64,000 bases of DNA from Oxalobacteraceae sp. CFBP 8761 (lineage in GTDB: Bacteria; Pseudomonadota; Gammaproteobacteria; Burkholderiales; Burkholderiaceae_D). The notes beneath the pieces are model-generated. The model made no database searches and had not been told where the DNA came from. It saw nothing but the letters and a program-made list of their open reading frames with translations. The position numbers were made by a program, and so were the translations under genes. The stretch is from the NCBI GenBank assembly GCA_014841595.1, contig JACYUE010000001.1:190193-254192 (forward strand). The letters run 5' to 3'. Within the stretch, counting starts at the first letter, position 1. Each line of letters starts with the position of its first letter. Positions 46,438 to 54,751 of this stretch are shown here, piece by piece.

Positions 46438-46529
46438 CGATCCGCCCGGAATTATCGCTTTCAGGAAATCAAAAAACTGATGCCAGCGTAGAGGCCGTGT
46501 CCGAATGTCAGACCTGACCCCCGCTTTTG
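46438..46529 (-). repeat. About 91-bp repeat unit B, copy 2, carrying the core inverted
   Basis: Second copy, 114 bp downstream of the first, with a few substitutions and one extra C in the C-run before GCTTTTG. Ends about 56 bp before the next gene. Confidence 0.9.
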
Positions 46530-46572
46530 TTTTGCGATGCTGGCGTGCGCTACGCAACCTGTGGCTCGGTGC

Positions 46573-46578
46573 TATGCT
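46573..46578 (+). promoter_or_regulatory. Candidate -10 hexamer for a leaderless mRNA of the small unknown gene
   Basis: TATGCT ends seven bases before the ATG at 46585. No ribosome binding site is visible and the -35 region is poor. Confidence 0.35.
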
Positions 46579-46584
46579 TGTGCC

Positions 46585-46932
46585 ATGACTACTGATACCG
46601 ATATTGAACTGTCCGGCGCCTTTCAGGCCAAGGACAGCAACGGCCGTACCCTCGACGTCAAAGAGATCCGCATTTTCGACGAGGGTTACGGGATCATCGA
46701 TGTGTACGTGGAGTTTGCTGCCAAGCTCGATCCTGATGCCTATAAGGATACTGTCCTGGTCCGTCAACTCGTCGAGCGCCTGCGTACGCTTGGGTATGTG
46801 GGGCCTGACTTCGGCCACAGCGACCCGGGCCTGCAGGAAAGCCGTCTGATCGTGCTCGAGGCGCCGGAAGAATTTTCGGCGTTCGCCAAGAGCCGTGGCT
46901 GGAAGAATCTGGCGGAAGAGTTCGACGAGTAA
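46585..46932 (+). CDS. Small conserved hypothetical protein
   Basis: 115 residues, acidic, soluble, no signal peptide. Composition and codon use look like a real gene (alternating charged and hydrophobic residues, FDEGYGIIDVYVEFAAKLDPD, RTLGYVGPDFGHSDPGLQESRLIVLEAPEEF). I do not recognise a family. ATG at 46585 fits the start; the frame opens 16 codons earlier. It lies between the repeat nest and a perfect terminator and is monocistronic. Confidence 0.75.
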   Translation: MTTDTDIELSGAFQAKDSNGRTLDVKEIRIFDEGYGIIDVYVEFAAKLDPDAYKDTVLVRQLVERLRTLGYVGPDFGHSDPGLQESRLIVLEAPEEFSAFAKSRGWKNLAEEFDE

Positions 46933-46953
46933 GCTGCGGCAACGTGGCAAAAC

Positions 46954-46994
46954 AATGGGGCCGGGTTCGTCATCGAACCCGGCCCCATTTTTGT
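46954..46994. terminator. Bidirectional intrinsic terminator
   Basis: Perfect 16-bp stem from AATGGGGCCGGGTTCG with a TCAT tetraloop, flanked by an A-run on the left and a T-run on the right. Serves the small plus-strand gene and the convergent phosphatase gene. Confidence 0.93.
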
Positions 46995-47005
46995 ACTACC
47001 TGCGC

Positions 47006-48967
47006 TTACGAACCCAGGCGCAGTTGCAGGCCCGTGTCGGTGTAGGTCGGCGTCACGGTAAAGCCGTCGACCGTGATGGTCTCGAACTTGCCCTTCAGGC
47101 TTGCCGCGCTGATGACGGTGAGCGTGTCGCCCACGGCCGGCTTGACGCCGTCCTGGAACTTGATGCGCAGTGTGCCGCCGCCGATGGTGGCCGCACCCGT
47201 CACGCTCATGCGGCCGCCCTGGGCCGCGCCCAGGCGCAGTTCCAGCGTCGCGCCGGTCAGCTGCGTGTACTTGCCGCCCACGACCAGGGTGGCCGGTGCG
47301 TTGCTGATCACGGTACCGCCGCCCGCGACATACACGTCACCCGTGCCGAAGGCCGTCGTCGACAGCGCTTCGAGCACGCCGGCGTCGACTTGCGTGCCGC
47401 CTGTCCAGGCATTCTTGCCGCCCAGCTTCAACGCGCCCGAACCTTGCTTGACCAGCTTGCCGCTGCCGGTGATGTCGTTGCGCCAGCGGTCTGCTGCATT
47501 AAAGCCACCCTTGCTCGCATCCATGTTCAGCACGACGTTGCCGGTGAAGACCGCATAGCCTTCGGCAGCAGCAAACAGGTTCAGGCGGCCCCAGCCTTCA
47601 GCATCGTCCAGCGTCGGATAGCCCGAACCGATTGCGGTCGTTTTCAGCACCACGCGGCGCTGCGCGTCGGTCAGGTACGGCAGGCGCGTTTCCAGCAGTA
47701 CTTCGGCGCCTTTCGGCACGACGGCCGGCGCGGTGGTCGAACCGATCAGCGGCAGGCCGTAGGTCATGCGGCGCAGGTAGTTGGCTTTGCTGGTCGCGTA
47801 GTCGGCAAAACGGTCGTTCGCCGGCGTACCCGAGATGGCGTAGCTCGGGAAGGTGCTGGCGGTGGTGCCGGTCAGCTTCATCAGCGTGCTCTGGGCCTGT
47901 TCGCGGGCGGCAGCGCGCGTGGTGGCGCCGGCGGCGATCAGGTTGGCGGCGGCGACGGCTTGCGCCTGCACGCGGCCGCTGATCACGTCCAGCGGCGAGT
48001 GCATGCCGGCGTAAATCCGGCTCTCGCCCAGTTCGAGACCACGGCCGACCAGTTCCTGATAACGCTCCGGCAGCACATAGGCCATGGCGATCGCGTTGCG
48101 CACGGCTTCGGCCGAGTGGCCGCTGGTGAAGCCGCCGTCGGTGCTTGGCGTCGTGCTTTTGGCTGGCTCGAGCTGCGGCACGACCTGCACCGCGCTGCTC
48201 CAGCGGTAAGGGCGTGCGTATTTGTAGAAGCGCTTGGCCGGCTCGGTCGAACCGTTGCCGCCCATCGCATTGACCAGGTCGATGACCTTGCCGAACTCGG
48301 CGTTGGCGGCGCCGCCGACACCGTTGTTGTTGCCGCCATCTTCGTACTTGACCTTGATGGCATCCGCCGGCATGTCGTTGATGGTGGTGGTCGCGCGCGA
48401 AGCGCTGCGCCACGCATCGGTCAGCGGGCCCATGCCGCCGGTGACGCTGTAGCCCTTGCCGCGCCGGTCGTCCAGATACGCCAGCAGAGCCTGCTCCGAG
48501 GTGCGGCTGGCAGTGGCCTTGACCACGTAATCGATGTTGGCATTGTGCACGGCGGCGTTGACGATCGTGCCGCCATTGGTGCCGTCGTTCGGCACGCCGG
48601 TCCAGGTCGATGCGGCAACTGCGGGGAAGCCGTCAACGGCCGGGGCCGTCTGGCCTGCATCGACGAGTTCGGTTACCGGCTTCCAGATGGCGAGCATGCC
48701 GCCCAGGACGCGCACGCCGGCATTCGTGGCCAAGGTCGCGTAGCGGGCATCGCCGCGCTGGTTGGTGGCGGCGGTGTCGACAAAAGCAAGCACTGCCGGC
48801 ACCGGCGCCGTGTCGGCCGCGCCCTGGTCCGCTGGCGCGGCCGGGATGACGATCGCGACATCGGCGGGTGCGTCGTCATGGTGATCGGAACCACCGCAGG
48901 CGGACAGGGCAAGTGCGGCGCCGATGGCGACGGCAAGCGGAAGACGGCGGAGAACGACCTGATGCAT
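47006..48967 (-). CDS. PAP2-family acid phosphatase lipoprotein with autotransporter-type beta repeat
   Basis: 653 residues. Lipobox LSAC with Cys24. The PAP2 signature is complete: K245-x6-R252-P253, SGH with His284, and SR316-317...H323...D327. This is the class A nonspecific acid phosphatase active site. The C-terminal part (about 500-653) is Gly/Thr-rich with an autotransporter-associated beta-strand repeat (LVKQGSGALKLGGKNAWTGG, TQVDAGVLEAL), but no barrel follows, so it is not an autotransporter itself. The GAAGGG RBS supports the ATG. A Pho-like promoter lies upstream. Confidence 0.87.
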   Translation of the reverse strand: MHQVVLRRLPLAVAIGAALALSACGGSDHHDDAPADVAIVIPAAPADQGAADTAPVPAVLAFVDTAATNQRGDARYATLATNAGVRVLGGMLAIWKPVTELVDAGQTAPAVDGFPAVAASTWTGVPNDGTNGGTIVNAAVHNANIDYVVKATASRTSEQALLAYLDDRRGKGYSVTGGMGPLTDAWRSASRATTTINDMPADAIKVKYEDGGNNNGVGGAANAEFGKVIDLVNAMGGNGSTEPAKRFYKYARPYRWSSAVQVVPQLEPAKSTTPSTDGGFTSGHSAEAVRNAIAMAYVLPERYQELVGRGLELGESRIYAGMHSPLDVISGRVQAQAVAAANLIAAGATTRAAAREQAQSTLMKLTGTTASTFPSYAISGTPANDRFADYATSKANYLRRMTYGLPLIGSTTAPAVVPKGAEVLLETRLPYLTDAQRRVVLKTTAIGSGYPTLDDAEGWGRLNLFAAAEGYAVFTGNVVLNMDASKGGFNAADRWRNDITGSGKLVKQGSGALKLGGKNAWTGGTQVDAGVLEALSTTAFGTGDVYVAGGGTVISNAPATLVVGGKYTQLTGATLELRLGAAQGGRMSVTGAATIGGGTLRIKFQDGVKPAVGDTLTVISAASLKGKFETITVDGFTVTPTYTDTGLQLRLGS

Positions 48968-48972
48968 GTGAA

Positions 48973-49006
48973 CCCTTCAATGGTAGTGAGGCGAAAAATT
49001 GAAGGG
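48973..49006. promoter_or_regulatory. Inverted repeat around the predicted start of PAP2 transcription
   Basis: CCCTTCAAT / ATTGAAGGG, nine perfect pairs separated by 16 bases. One arm contains the ribosome binding site of the phosphatase gene, the other abuts the predicted -10 region. Could be an operator or, in a longer transcript, a hairpin hiding the RBS. Confidence 0.45.
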
Positions 49007-49040
49007 ATGATAAGAAGTGCGTGTGACGTCATGATGACGC
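49007..49040 (-). promoter_or_regulatory. Candidate PhoB box and -10 for the PAP2 phosphatase gene
   Basis: On the coding strand 49040-49023 reads GCGTCATCATGACGTCAC, two GTCA-type half sites 11 bp apart as in the PHO box, differing from consensus mainly by C for T at the first base of each half. Exactly 10 bases further lies TATCAT (49012-49007), where the -10 of Pho promoters sits. Fits a phosphatase gene; inference only. Confidence 0.5.
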
Positions 49041-49050
49041 GCGGTCGGTT

Positions 49051-49089
49051 GCGCCCGATCACCGGCGGTAGGTAGCGGTGATCGGGCGC
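49051..49089. terminator. Long hairpin after the Bug-protein operon
   Basis: Perfect 14-bp inverted repeat GCGCCCGATCACCG / CGGTGATCGGGCGC with an 11-base loop, 10 bp past the 3' end of the leftward operon. No U-run. Confidence 0.55.
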
Positions 49090-49098
49090 CGCCCTGCG

Positions 49099-50064
49099 TC
49101 AGTCGACCGTCACACCGGCGTCCTTGACCACCTTGCCCAGCTTGACCGATTCGGTGCGCATCAGGGTGCCAAACGCTTCGGGCGTGCCGCCGACGACCGG
49201 CGTGCCCAGTTCTTCCCACTTCTTGCGGAAGGCCGGATCGGCGAAGATCTCGTTGAGCGCCTGATTCAGGCGCATCACCACCGGCTTGGGCGTGGCGGCA
49301 GGCGCCACGATGCCGTGCCAGCCCGTGAAGTTGTAGCCGGTGAGGCCCGACTCGGCCAGGGTCGGCACGTCCGGCAAGCTCGGGACGCGCGTGGCTGTCG
49401 TCACGGCGATCGGATGCAGCTTGCCCGTCTTGATGTACTGGACCGAGCTGCCGAGGATATCGAACATGACATTGACGTGCCCGCCGAGGACATCGTTCAG
49501 CGCCGGGCCGGCGCCCTTGTAGGGAACGTGCTGCAGCCTGGTGCCCACCGCAGTGTTGAACAGTTCGCCCGCCAGGTGCTGCGGGGTGCCGTTGCCGGCC
49601 GAGGCAAAGCTCAGCATCTCGGGATGCTCCTTTGCCATGGCAATGAACTGCTTGACGTTCTTGACCGTCACCGAAGGGTGCACCTCGAGCACCAGAGGGA
49701 AGGCCGAGATCTGGATCACGGGTGCAAAATCCTTTTCCGGGTCGAACGGGATCGATTTGTACAGCGTCTTGTTCACCGCCATCGGCCCGCTGGCCGCCAG
49801 CAGGATCGTGTAGCCGTCCGGCGTCGACTTGGCCACCATGCCGGTCCCGATATTGCCGCCGGCGCCGCCCCGGTTGTCGATGATGACGGGAACCTTGAAC
49901 TTTGCCTGCAGCGGTCCCTGGATCAGGCGCGCCATGGCGTCGGTCGGCCCGCCTGGCGGGTAGGGCACGACGAAGCGGATCGGCTTCGACGGATACACGT
50001 CGGCGGCGCCGGCAACGAGCGCCTGGGTCATGAACAGCGTTGCGAGAAGTACTTTCTTGAGCAT
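49099..50064 (-). CDS. Bug-family periplasmic substrate-binding protein (tripartite tricarboxylate type)
   Basis: 321 residues. Signal peptide ending AGAAD; mature domain begins with YPSKPIRFVVPYPPGGPTDAMAR, the hallmark of Bug receptors, then NRGGAGGNIGT and the C-terminal WHGIVAPAATPKPVV. These bind small carboxylates or amides. No TctA/TctB membrane partners are near, as for most Bug genes. Last gene of a leftward set with a racemase-like protein and a 3-hydroxyacyl-CoA dehydrogenase, suggesting carboxylic acid catabolism. Confidence 0.92.
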   Translation of the reverse strand: MLKKVLLATLFMTQALVAGAADVYPSKPIRFVVPYPPGGPTDAMARLIQGPLQAKFKVPVIIDNRGGAGGNIGTGMVAKSTPDGYTILLAASGPMAVNKTLYKSIPFDPEKDFAPVIQISAFPLVLEVHPSVTVKNVKQFIAMAKEHPEMLSFASAGNGTPQHLAGELFNTAVGTRLQHVPYKGAGPALNDVLGGHVNVMFDILGSSVQYIKTGKLHPIAVTTATRVPSLPDVPTLAESGLTGYNFTGWHGIVAPAATPKPVVMRLNQALNEIFADPAFRKKWEELGTPVVGGTPEAFGTLMRTESVKLGKVVKDAGVTVD

Positions 50065-50116
50065 GCTTTGTCTCCGGTTTGTCTTGTTTTGTTTTGGTGG
50101 GGTGGTACGTTGTCGT

Positions 50117-50815
50117 TCAGGGTGCCTGCTGCGCCAGGCGCCGTTTCAGTTCATGCACGGCGCTGTGCACCGTGGTCAGCACGGGCGCGCCCGCGGCACG
50201 GACACAGGCATCATGCGCGCGCGCCATGCTGAATTGCGCCAGTGCGATCGTCGCGCAGCCATCATCGATCAGCCGCCGTGCGCTGTCGGCGATGATCTCG
50301 TCATGCAGGTCGACGTCGCCCCGGTTGAGCGCATCGAGCGCGCCTTCGGCCAGCGCGCAGCGCAGTGCCACGCGCGCCGGAAATTCGGGCGGCATCGAGG
50401 CCAGGGTGGGGCCGAACGTCGCGATCAGCCCCACCGGGCCGGCCGCCTGACTGGCCTCGGCATCGGCAATCATGGCCTGGTTCGGCTTGAGCACGGGGAT
50501 GTGCGGATAGCGCTGCGCCACCGCTTCGATGCACGGGCCAAAGGCCGAGCAGGTAAACAAGATGGCTTCGGCCCCGCTGCCAAGCGCGTAATCCGCCAAA
50601 TCGGCGAAGCGCTTGTGCATCGCAGCGTCGAGGCCACGGCCGGATCGGGCCAGGTCGGCCGACAGCGAATCGTCCAGCAGATTCATGCGTGTGGCTTCAG
50701 GCCATTGCTCGGCCATGAAGGCATTGATCGGCTCGACCGAATGGCTCAGGGCGTGGATCAGGGCAATGCGCGGCGCCGGGCGGGTCGCCGCTGAAGGGGA
50801 GGCAGACATGATCAT
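50117..50815 (-). CDS. Aspartate/glutamate racemase-superfamily protein, one catalytic Cys replaced
   Basis: 232 residues. First active-site Cys present (ILFTCSAFGP, Cys89). The second Cys-containing strand normally reads LGCT or similar; here it is IALAQFSM, so Cys is replaced by Gln194 or a neighbour. Single-Cys members such as arylmalonate decarboxylase do not racemise, so a lyase or decarboxylase role is possible. ATG at 50813-50815 overlaps the upstream gene by four bases (ATGA) with RBS GAGGA; ATG at 50809 is equally plausible. Confidence 0.8.
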   Translation of the reverse strand: MIMSASPSAATRPAPRIALIHALSHSVEPINAFMAEQWPEATRMNLLDDSLSADLARSGRGLDAAMHKRFADLADYALGSGAEAILFTCSAFGPCIEAVAQRYPHIPVLKPNQAMIADAEASQAAGPVGLIATFGPTLASMPPEFPARVALRCALAEGALDALNRGDVDLHDEIIADSARRLIDDGCATIALAQFSMARAHDACVRAAGAPVLTTVHSAVHELKRRLAQQAP

Positions 50816-51777
50816 TGGTCCTCGATCTTTGGCAGTTCAGGCGCCAGCAGGCGCAACCCGGCCATCAACAGGCCATCGTAACGTGCGCGCTCGGCGGCAA
50901 TGGTGTCTGGCGTCCAGCGATAAAAGCCTTCGCCCGTCTTCATCCCGTAATGGCCGGCGTCATAGCGCTGCGCCAGCACCCGGGCTGGCGTGGTATTGGC
51001 CGCCAGCGACGGGTACATGGTGGCGGCGGCCGGGCAGTGCACGTCAATGCCGGCATGGTCGCGCTGCAGCACGGGGCCGGCCGCAAGAAAGCGGAAGCCG
51101 AAGCCGAAGCGCACCGCAGCGTCGACATCCTCGGCCGTGGCAATGCCGGCATCGATCAGCGCAAACGCTTCGCGCGCCAGGGCATGCTGCAGGCGGTTGG
51201 CCAGGAAGCCGGGCAGGTCCTTGCGGACCAGCACCGGCACCATGCCGCAGGCACGCATGAAGGTCATCAACGACTCGGCCAGTTCGCCCGACGAGTTCGC
51301 ACCAAGCACCACCTCGACCAGCGGCACCAGATGCGCCGGCATGAAGAAGTGCAGGCCCAGCATCCGCCCGGTTGTTTCCAGGTGTTCGCCGATGGCCGAA
51401 ATGGGAAAGCTCGAGCTATTGCTGCACAGCAGAGTATCGGGGCGCGCGCGCTGGACCAGCTCGGCAAACAGTGCCTGCTTGAGCGCCAGCTTCTCTGGAA
51501 TGCATTCGATGACCAGGTCGATGGCCTGCCAGTCGAGTTCATCGAGGCTGGCGCAGGTCGTGATGCGCTCGCGCTTGTGTTCCAGCCCGAGCTTGCGCAG
51601 CGTGTCGCCAAAATAGGTGTCGAGCGCGGCGCGGCGCGTGGCGCCAGGTTCGAGCACGATCGCGCGGCAGCCGGCGCGTGCCAGCACGATCGCCACGTCG
51701 GCGCCCATCGTGCCGCCACCTGCGACGAGGGCCAGCGCGTGCGCAGGCTTGGGAAGCATCAAGTTTTCCATGATCAT
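50812..51777 (-). CDS. 3-hydroxyacyl-CoA dehydrogenase-type NAD-dependent dehydrogenase
   Basis: 321 residues. N-terminal NAD fold ALVAGGGTMGADVAIVLARAG, then the catalytic region (CSNSSSFPISAIGEHL, GLHFFMPAHLVPLVEVV with the active-site His) and a helical C-terminal domain (GFLANRLQHALAREAFALID). Acts on a 3-hydroxyacyl-CoA or a free hydroxyacid; substrate unknown. First gene of the leftward operon; ATG at 51777 or 51771. Divergent from a LysR gene across a short AT-rich gap. Confidence 0.88.
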   Translation of the reverse strand: MIMENLMLPKPAHALALVAGGGTMGADVAIVLARAGCRAIVLEPGATRRAALDTYFGDTLRKLGLEHKRERITTCASLDELDWQAIDLVIECIPEKLALKQALFAELVQRARPDTLLCSNSSSFPISAIGEHLETTGRMLGLHFFMPAHLVPLVEVVLGANSSGELAESLMTFMRACGMVPVLVRKDLPGFLANRLQHALAREAFALIDAGIATAEDVDAAVRFGFGFRFLAAGPVLQRDHAGIDVHCPAAATMYPSLAANTTPARVLAQRYDAGHYGMKTGEGFYRWTPDTIAAERARYDGLLMAGLRLLAPELPKIEDQ

Positions 51778-51855
51778 TTTCGAAAAGAGAATGAACTTAG
51801 TTTGCGCTTCATCAAATTATCTGAGAAACGCATTTTTTCTATAAACTTATCGATT

Positions 51856-52761
51856 ATGGAAATAAATCTATCCGCACGTGAGTTGCGTGCGTTTCTCGCC
51901 CTGGCCGACACGCTCAGCTTCAGCAAGGCGGCGCAGCAGGTCTGCCTGTCGCAGTCGGCGCTCTCGACTCTGATCAGTCGTCTGGAGGAGGGCTTCGGGA
52001 GTCGCCTGTTCTCGCGCACCACGCGCTCGGTCGCCCTGAGTGCCGCCGGTGAAGTGCTGGTCCTGCACGCCCGGCAATTGCTGGCCGATATCGAGCGCTC
52101 GGCCGCAGCGGTACGCGACGTGACGGCGCTGCACCGGGGCCGGGTGGCATTGGCGGCGATGCCCTCGCTGGCGGCGCGGCTCGTGCCACGCCTGTTCCGT
52201 GTCTTTCACCAACGCCATCCCGACATTGCGCTGTCGCTGGCCGACACGCTGTCGGAACCGGCATTCGAGCTGGTGCGCCAGGGACGCGTCGACTTCGCCA
52301 TCACCGCCGCCAATCCGGCCTACCAGGATCTGGAATACATCCCGTTGACGACGGACGATTTCGTGCTGCTGGCGGCCCCTGGGCATCCGCTGGGCCGCGA
52401 CAGTAGCCCGATCCGCCTGCCCGAGACGCTGCCGTATCCGCATATTTCGATGTCGCGCCACACCAGCGTGCGGCAATACGTGGACGCCGCCGCGCTGCAG
52501 GCGGGGATCAATTTTTATCCGGCGTTTGAAGTCGACCACCTGGCCACGATTGGTGCCATGGTGGTTGAAGAGCTGGGAGTGGCGGCCTTGCCGAGCCTGG
52601 CAGCCGATGTGATTGCCAGCGCCGGGCTGGTGCGGCGCGAGCTGGTCGATCCCGTGATCCGGCGTTCGATCGGCGTGGTCCGGCGCAGCGAAGGCGCGCT
52701 GACGCCAGCGGCGCAGGCGATGCTGGCGCTGTTGCAGGAGCAGATTGCTGATGGTTCTTGA
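51856..52761 (+). CDS. LysR-family transcriptional regulator
   Basis: 301 residues. Winged helix at 5-62 (ELRAFLALADTLSFSKAAQQVCLSQSALSTLISRLE), effector domain of the CysB/CbbR type (VALAAMPSLAARLVPRLFRVF). The open frame continues far upstream as antisense of the dehydrogenase, but the ATG at 51856 starts the family. A TATAAA at 51840-51845 would give a leader of only a few bases. Divergent regulator of the dehydrogenase/racemase/Bug operon by position. Confidence 0.92.
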   Translation: MEINLSARELRAFLALADTLSFSKAAQQVCLSQSALSTLISRLEEGFGSRLFSRTTRSVALSAAGEVLVLHARQLLADIERSAAAVRDVTALHRGRVALAAMPSLAARLVPRLFRVFHQRHPDIALSLADTLSEPAFELVRQGRVDFAITAANPAYQDLEYIPLTTDDFVLLAAPGHPLGRDSSPIRLPETLPYPHISMSRHTSVRQYVDAAALQAGINFYPAFEVDHLATIGAMVVEELGVAALPSLAADVIASAGLVRRELVDPVIRRSIGVVRRSEGALTPAAQAMLALLQEQIADGS

Positions 52762-52785
52762 ACGGCGCGGCGATGGCCGCGCCGT
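52762..52785. terminator. Hairpin between convergent lysR and gcdH
   Basis: Perfect 10-bp stem ACGGCGCGGC / GCCGCGCCGT with a GATG loop, directly after the lysR stop. No U-run on either side. Confidence 0.6.
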
Positions 52786-52798
52786 GGGGGCTACCTGA

Positions 52799-53992
52799 TC
52801 AGAACGCGGCGATGCCGGTCTGCGCGCGGCCGAGGATCAGCGCGTGGATGTCGTGCGTGCCCTCGTAGGTGTTGACCACCTCGAGATTGACCATATGGCG
52901 GATGATGCCGAACTCGTCCGAGATGCCGTTACCGCCCAGCATGTCGCGCGCCATGCGCGCGATGTCGAGCGACTTGCCGCACGAATTGCGCTTCATGATC
53001 GAGGTGATTTCGGGCGCCGCCGTGCCTTCGTCCTTCATGCGGCCCAGGCGCAGGCAGCCCTGCAGGCCAAGCGTGATTTCGGTCTGCATGTCGGCCAGCT
53101 TCTTTTGCACCAGCTGGTTTGCCGCCAGCGGCTTGCCGAACTGCTGACGATCCATCGTGTACTGGCGCGCCGTGTGCCAGCAATCCTCGGCCGCGCCCAG
53201 CGCGCCCCAGGCGATGCCGTAGCGGGCCGAGTTCAGGCAGGTGAACGGGCCTTTCAGGCCGCGCACGTCGGGGAACGCGTTTTCTTCCGGGCAGAACACG
53301 TTGTCCATGACGATTTCGCCGGTAACAGAGGCGCGCAGGCCGAACTTGCCGTGGATGGCCGGGGCCGACAAGCCTTTCCAGCCTTTTTCGAGCACGAAGC
53401 CGCGGATCGCGCCTTCATCGTCCTTCGCCCAGACGACGAACACATCGGCCACGGGCGAATTGGTGATCCACATCTTGGCGCCACTCAAGCTGTAGCCGCC
53501 CTCGACCTTGCGGGCGCGCGAAATCATCGAGCCGGGATCGGAGCCGTGGTTCGGCTCGGTCAAGCCGAAGCAGCCGATCCATTCGCCGGTGGCCAGTTTC
53601 GGCAGGTATTTCTGTTTGGTGGCTTCATTGCCGAATTCGAAGATCGGCACCATGACGAGCGACGACTGCACGCTCATCATCGAGCGGTAGCCGGAATCGA
53701 CACGCTCGACTTCGCGTGCGATCAGGCCGTAGGCAACATACCCCATTGCCGGGCCGCCGTATTCTTCGGGAATGGTCGGGCCGAGCAAGCCCAGTTCGCC
53801 CATCTCGCGGAAGATCGAGACATCCATCGACTCGTGACGGAACGCCTCGAGCACGCGCGGGCGCAGCTTGTCCTGGCAATAGGCGGCGGTGGCGTCGCGC
53901 ACCATGCGCTCTTCATCGGTCAGCTGGCTGTTCAGCAGCAGCGGGTCATCCCAGTGAAAAGCGGCTTTCTTGGGCGAGTCGGTACGGGTCAT
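52799..53992 (-). CDS. gcdH: Glutaryl-CoA dehydrogenase-type acyl-CoA dehydrogenase
   Basis: 397 residues. [22 protein letters not shown] at the start, [15 protein letters not shown] and the catalytic Glu in [21 protein letters not shown] fit glutaryl-CoA dehydrogenase, which converts glutaryl-CoA to crotonyl-CoA in lysine and aromatic degradation. RBS AGGA. No other pathway genes are adjacent except possibly the neighbouring dehydrogenase operon. Confidence 0.93.
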   Translation of the reverse strand: MTRTDSPKKAAFHWDDPLLLNSQLTDEERMVRDATAAYCQDKLRPRVLEAFRHESMDVSIFREMGELGLLGPTIPEEYGGPAMGYVAYGLIAREVERVDSGYRSMMSVQSSLVMVPIFEFGNEATKQKYLPKLATGEWIGCFGLTEPNHGSDPGSMISRARKVEGGYSLSGAKMWITNSPVADVFVVWAKDDEGAIRGFVLEKGWKGLSAPAIHGKFGLRASVTGEIVMDNVFCPEENAFPDVRGLKGPFTCLNSARYGIAWGALGAAEDCWHTARQYTMDRQQFGKPLAANQLVQKKLADMQTEITLGLQGCLRLGRMKDEGTAAPEITSIMKRNSCGKSLDIARMARDMLGGNGISDEFGIIRHMVNLEVVNTYEGTHDIHALILGRAQTGIAAF

Positions 53993-54084
53993 CGGAAATC
54001 CTGTCTCTGAATTCTGGTTAGAAGTTACCTGACCATTATAGAAACGTGCCGCAGCCCGATCTTTTCAAACTGCGACAGGCATTT

Positions 54085-54597
54085 TCATTTTTGACTGGCG
54101 GTGCTGCCGAACTTGCCGCCGTGGAAGATCAGCGCCGGCTGTGGTTGCAACTGGCATTCTTCGACCTCACCGACGAAGATGACGTGATCACCCTCTGGGT
54201 AGCGGCTGCGGTTGTGGCATTCGAACCAGGCCGACACGCCCTTGAGGATCGGCAGGCCGGTGCGCGACAGTTCGTAGTCGACACCCTCGAACGGGTTTTC
54301 GCCGCGGCGCGCAAAGCGCATCGCCAGGTCTTCCTGGCCGGCGGACAGCACATTGATCACGTAGTGCGAGTTGCCGCTGAAGATCGGCATGCTGTTCGCG
54401 CCGGCGCCCAGGCTCCACAGCACCAGCGGCGGGTCGAGCGAGACCGAGTTGAACGAGCTGGCCGTCAGGCCGCGGAAGGTGCCGTCGGCCAGGCGCGTCG
54501 TAATGACGGTAACGCCGGTCGCAAACTGCGACAGCGCCTGGCGGAAATGCGTGGTATCGAAGCCGCGCGTGGTCGCGCGGGCAGAAAGTGTATTCAT
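54085..54597 (-). CDS. Flavin reductase family protein
   Basis: 170 residues. FRQALSQFATGVTVITT, LTASSFNSVSLDPPLVLWSLG and the C-terminal HGGKFG identify the FMN-binding flavin reductase (NAD(P)H:flavin oxidoreductase) fold of two-component monooxygenase systems. No monooxygenase partner is adjacent. ATG at 54595-54597 with RBS CAGGAAC. Confidence 0.9.
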   Translation of the reverse strand: MNTLSARATTRGFDTTHFRQALSQFATGVTVITTRLADGTFRGLTASSFNSVSLDPPLVLWSLGAGANSMPIFSGNSHYVINVLSAGQEDLAMRFARRGENPFEGVDYELSRTGLPILKGVSAWFECHNRSRYPEGDHVIFVGEVEECQLQPQPALIFHGGKFGSTASQK

Positions 54598-54751
54598 GGT
54601 GTTCCTGGAACTGTGACGCTCATTATGCCACCGTCCTGCGCAAGCTTGCCGCGCCTTGCTCTCTAGCAGCATCGGCAGCGGGTCAATACAGCGGGCAGCC
54701 GAGCTTTGCGCTACATTAAGCTTATCGAAATTTTACGAAACAAGGTTCATC

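Noticed and set aside
46300..46491. A 63-codon frame inside the repeat nest
   Set aside because: It is made of the repeat units themselves (the same peptide occurs twice), so it is not a separate gene.
46181..46529. A CRISPR array at the repeat nest
   Set aside because: Only two copies per orientation, the units are 52 and about 91 bp and abut or are spaced irregularly, with no unique uniform spacers and no cas gene.
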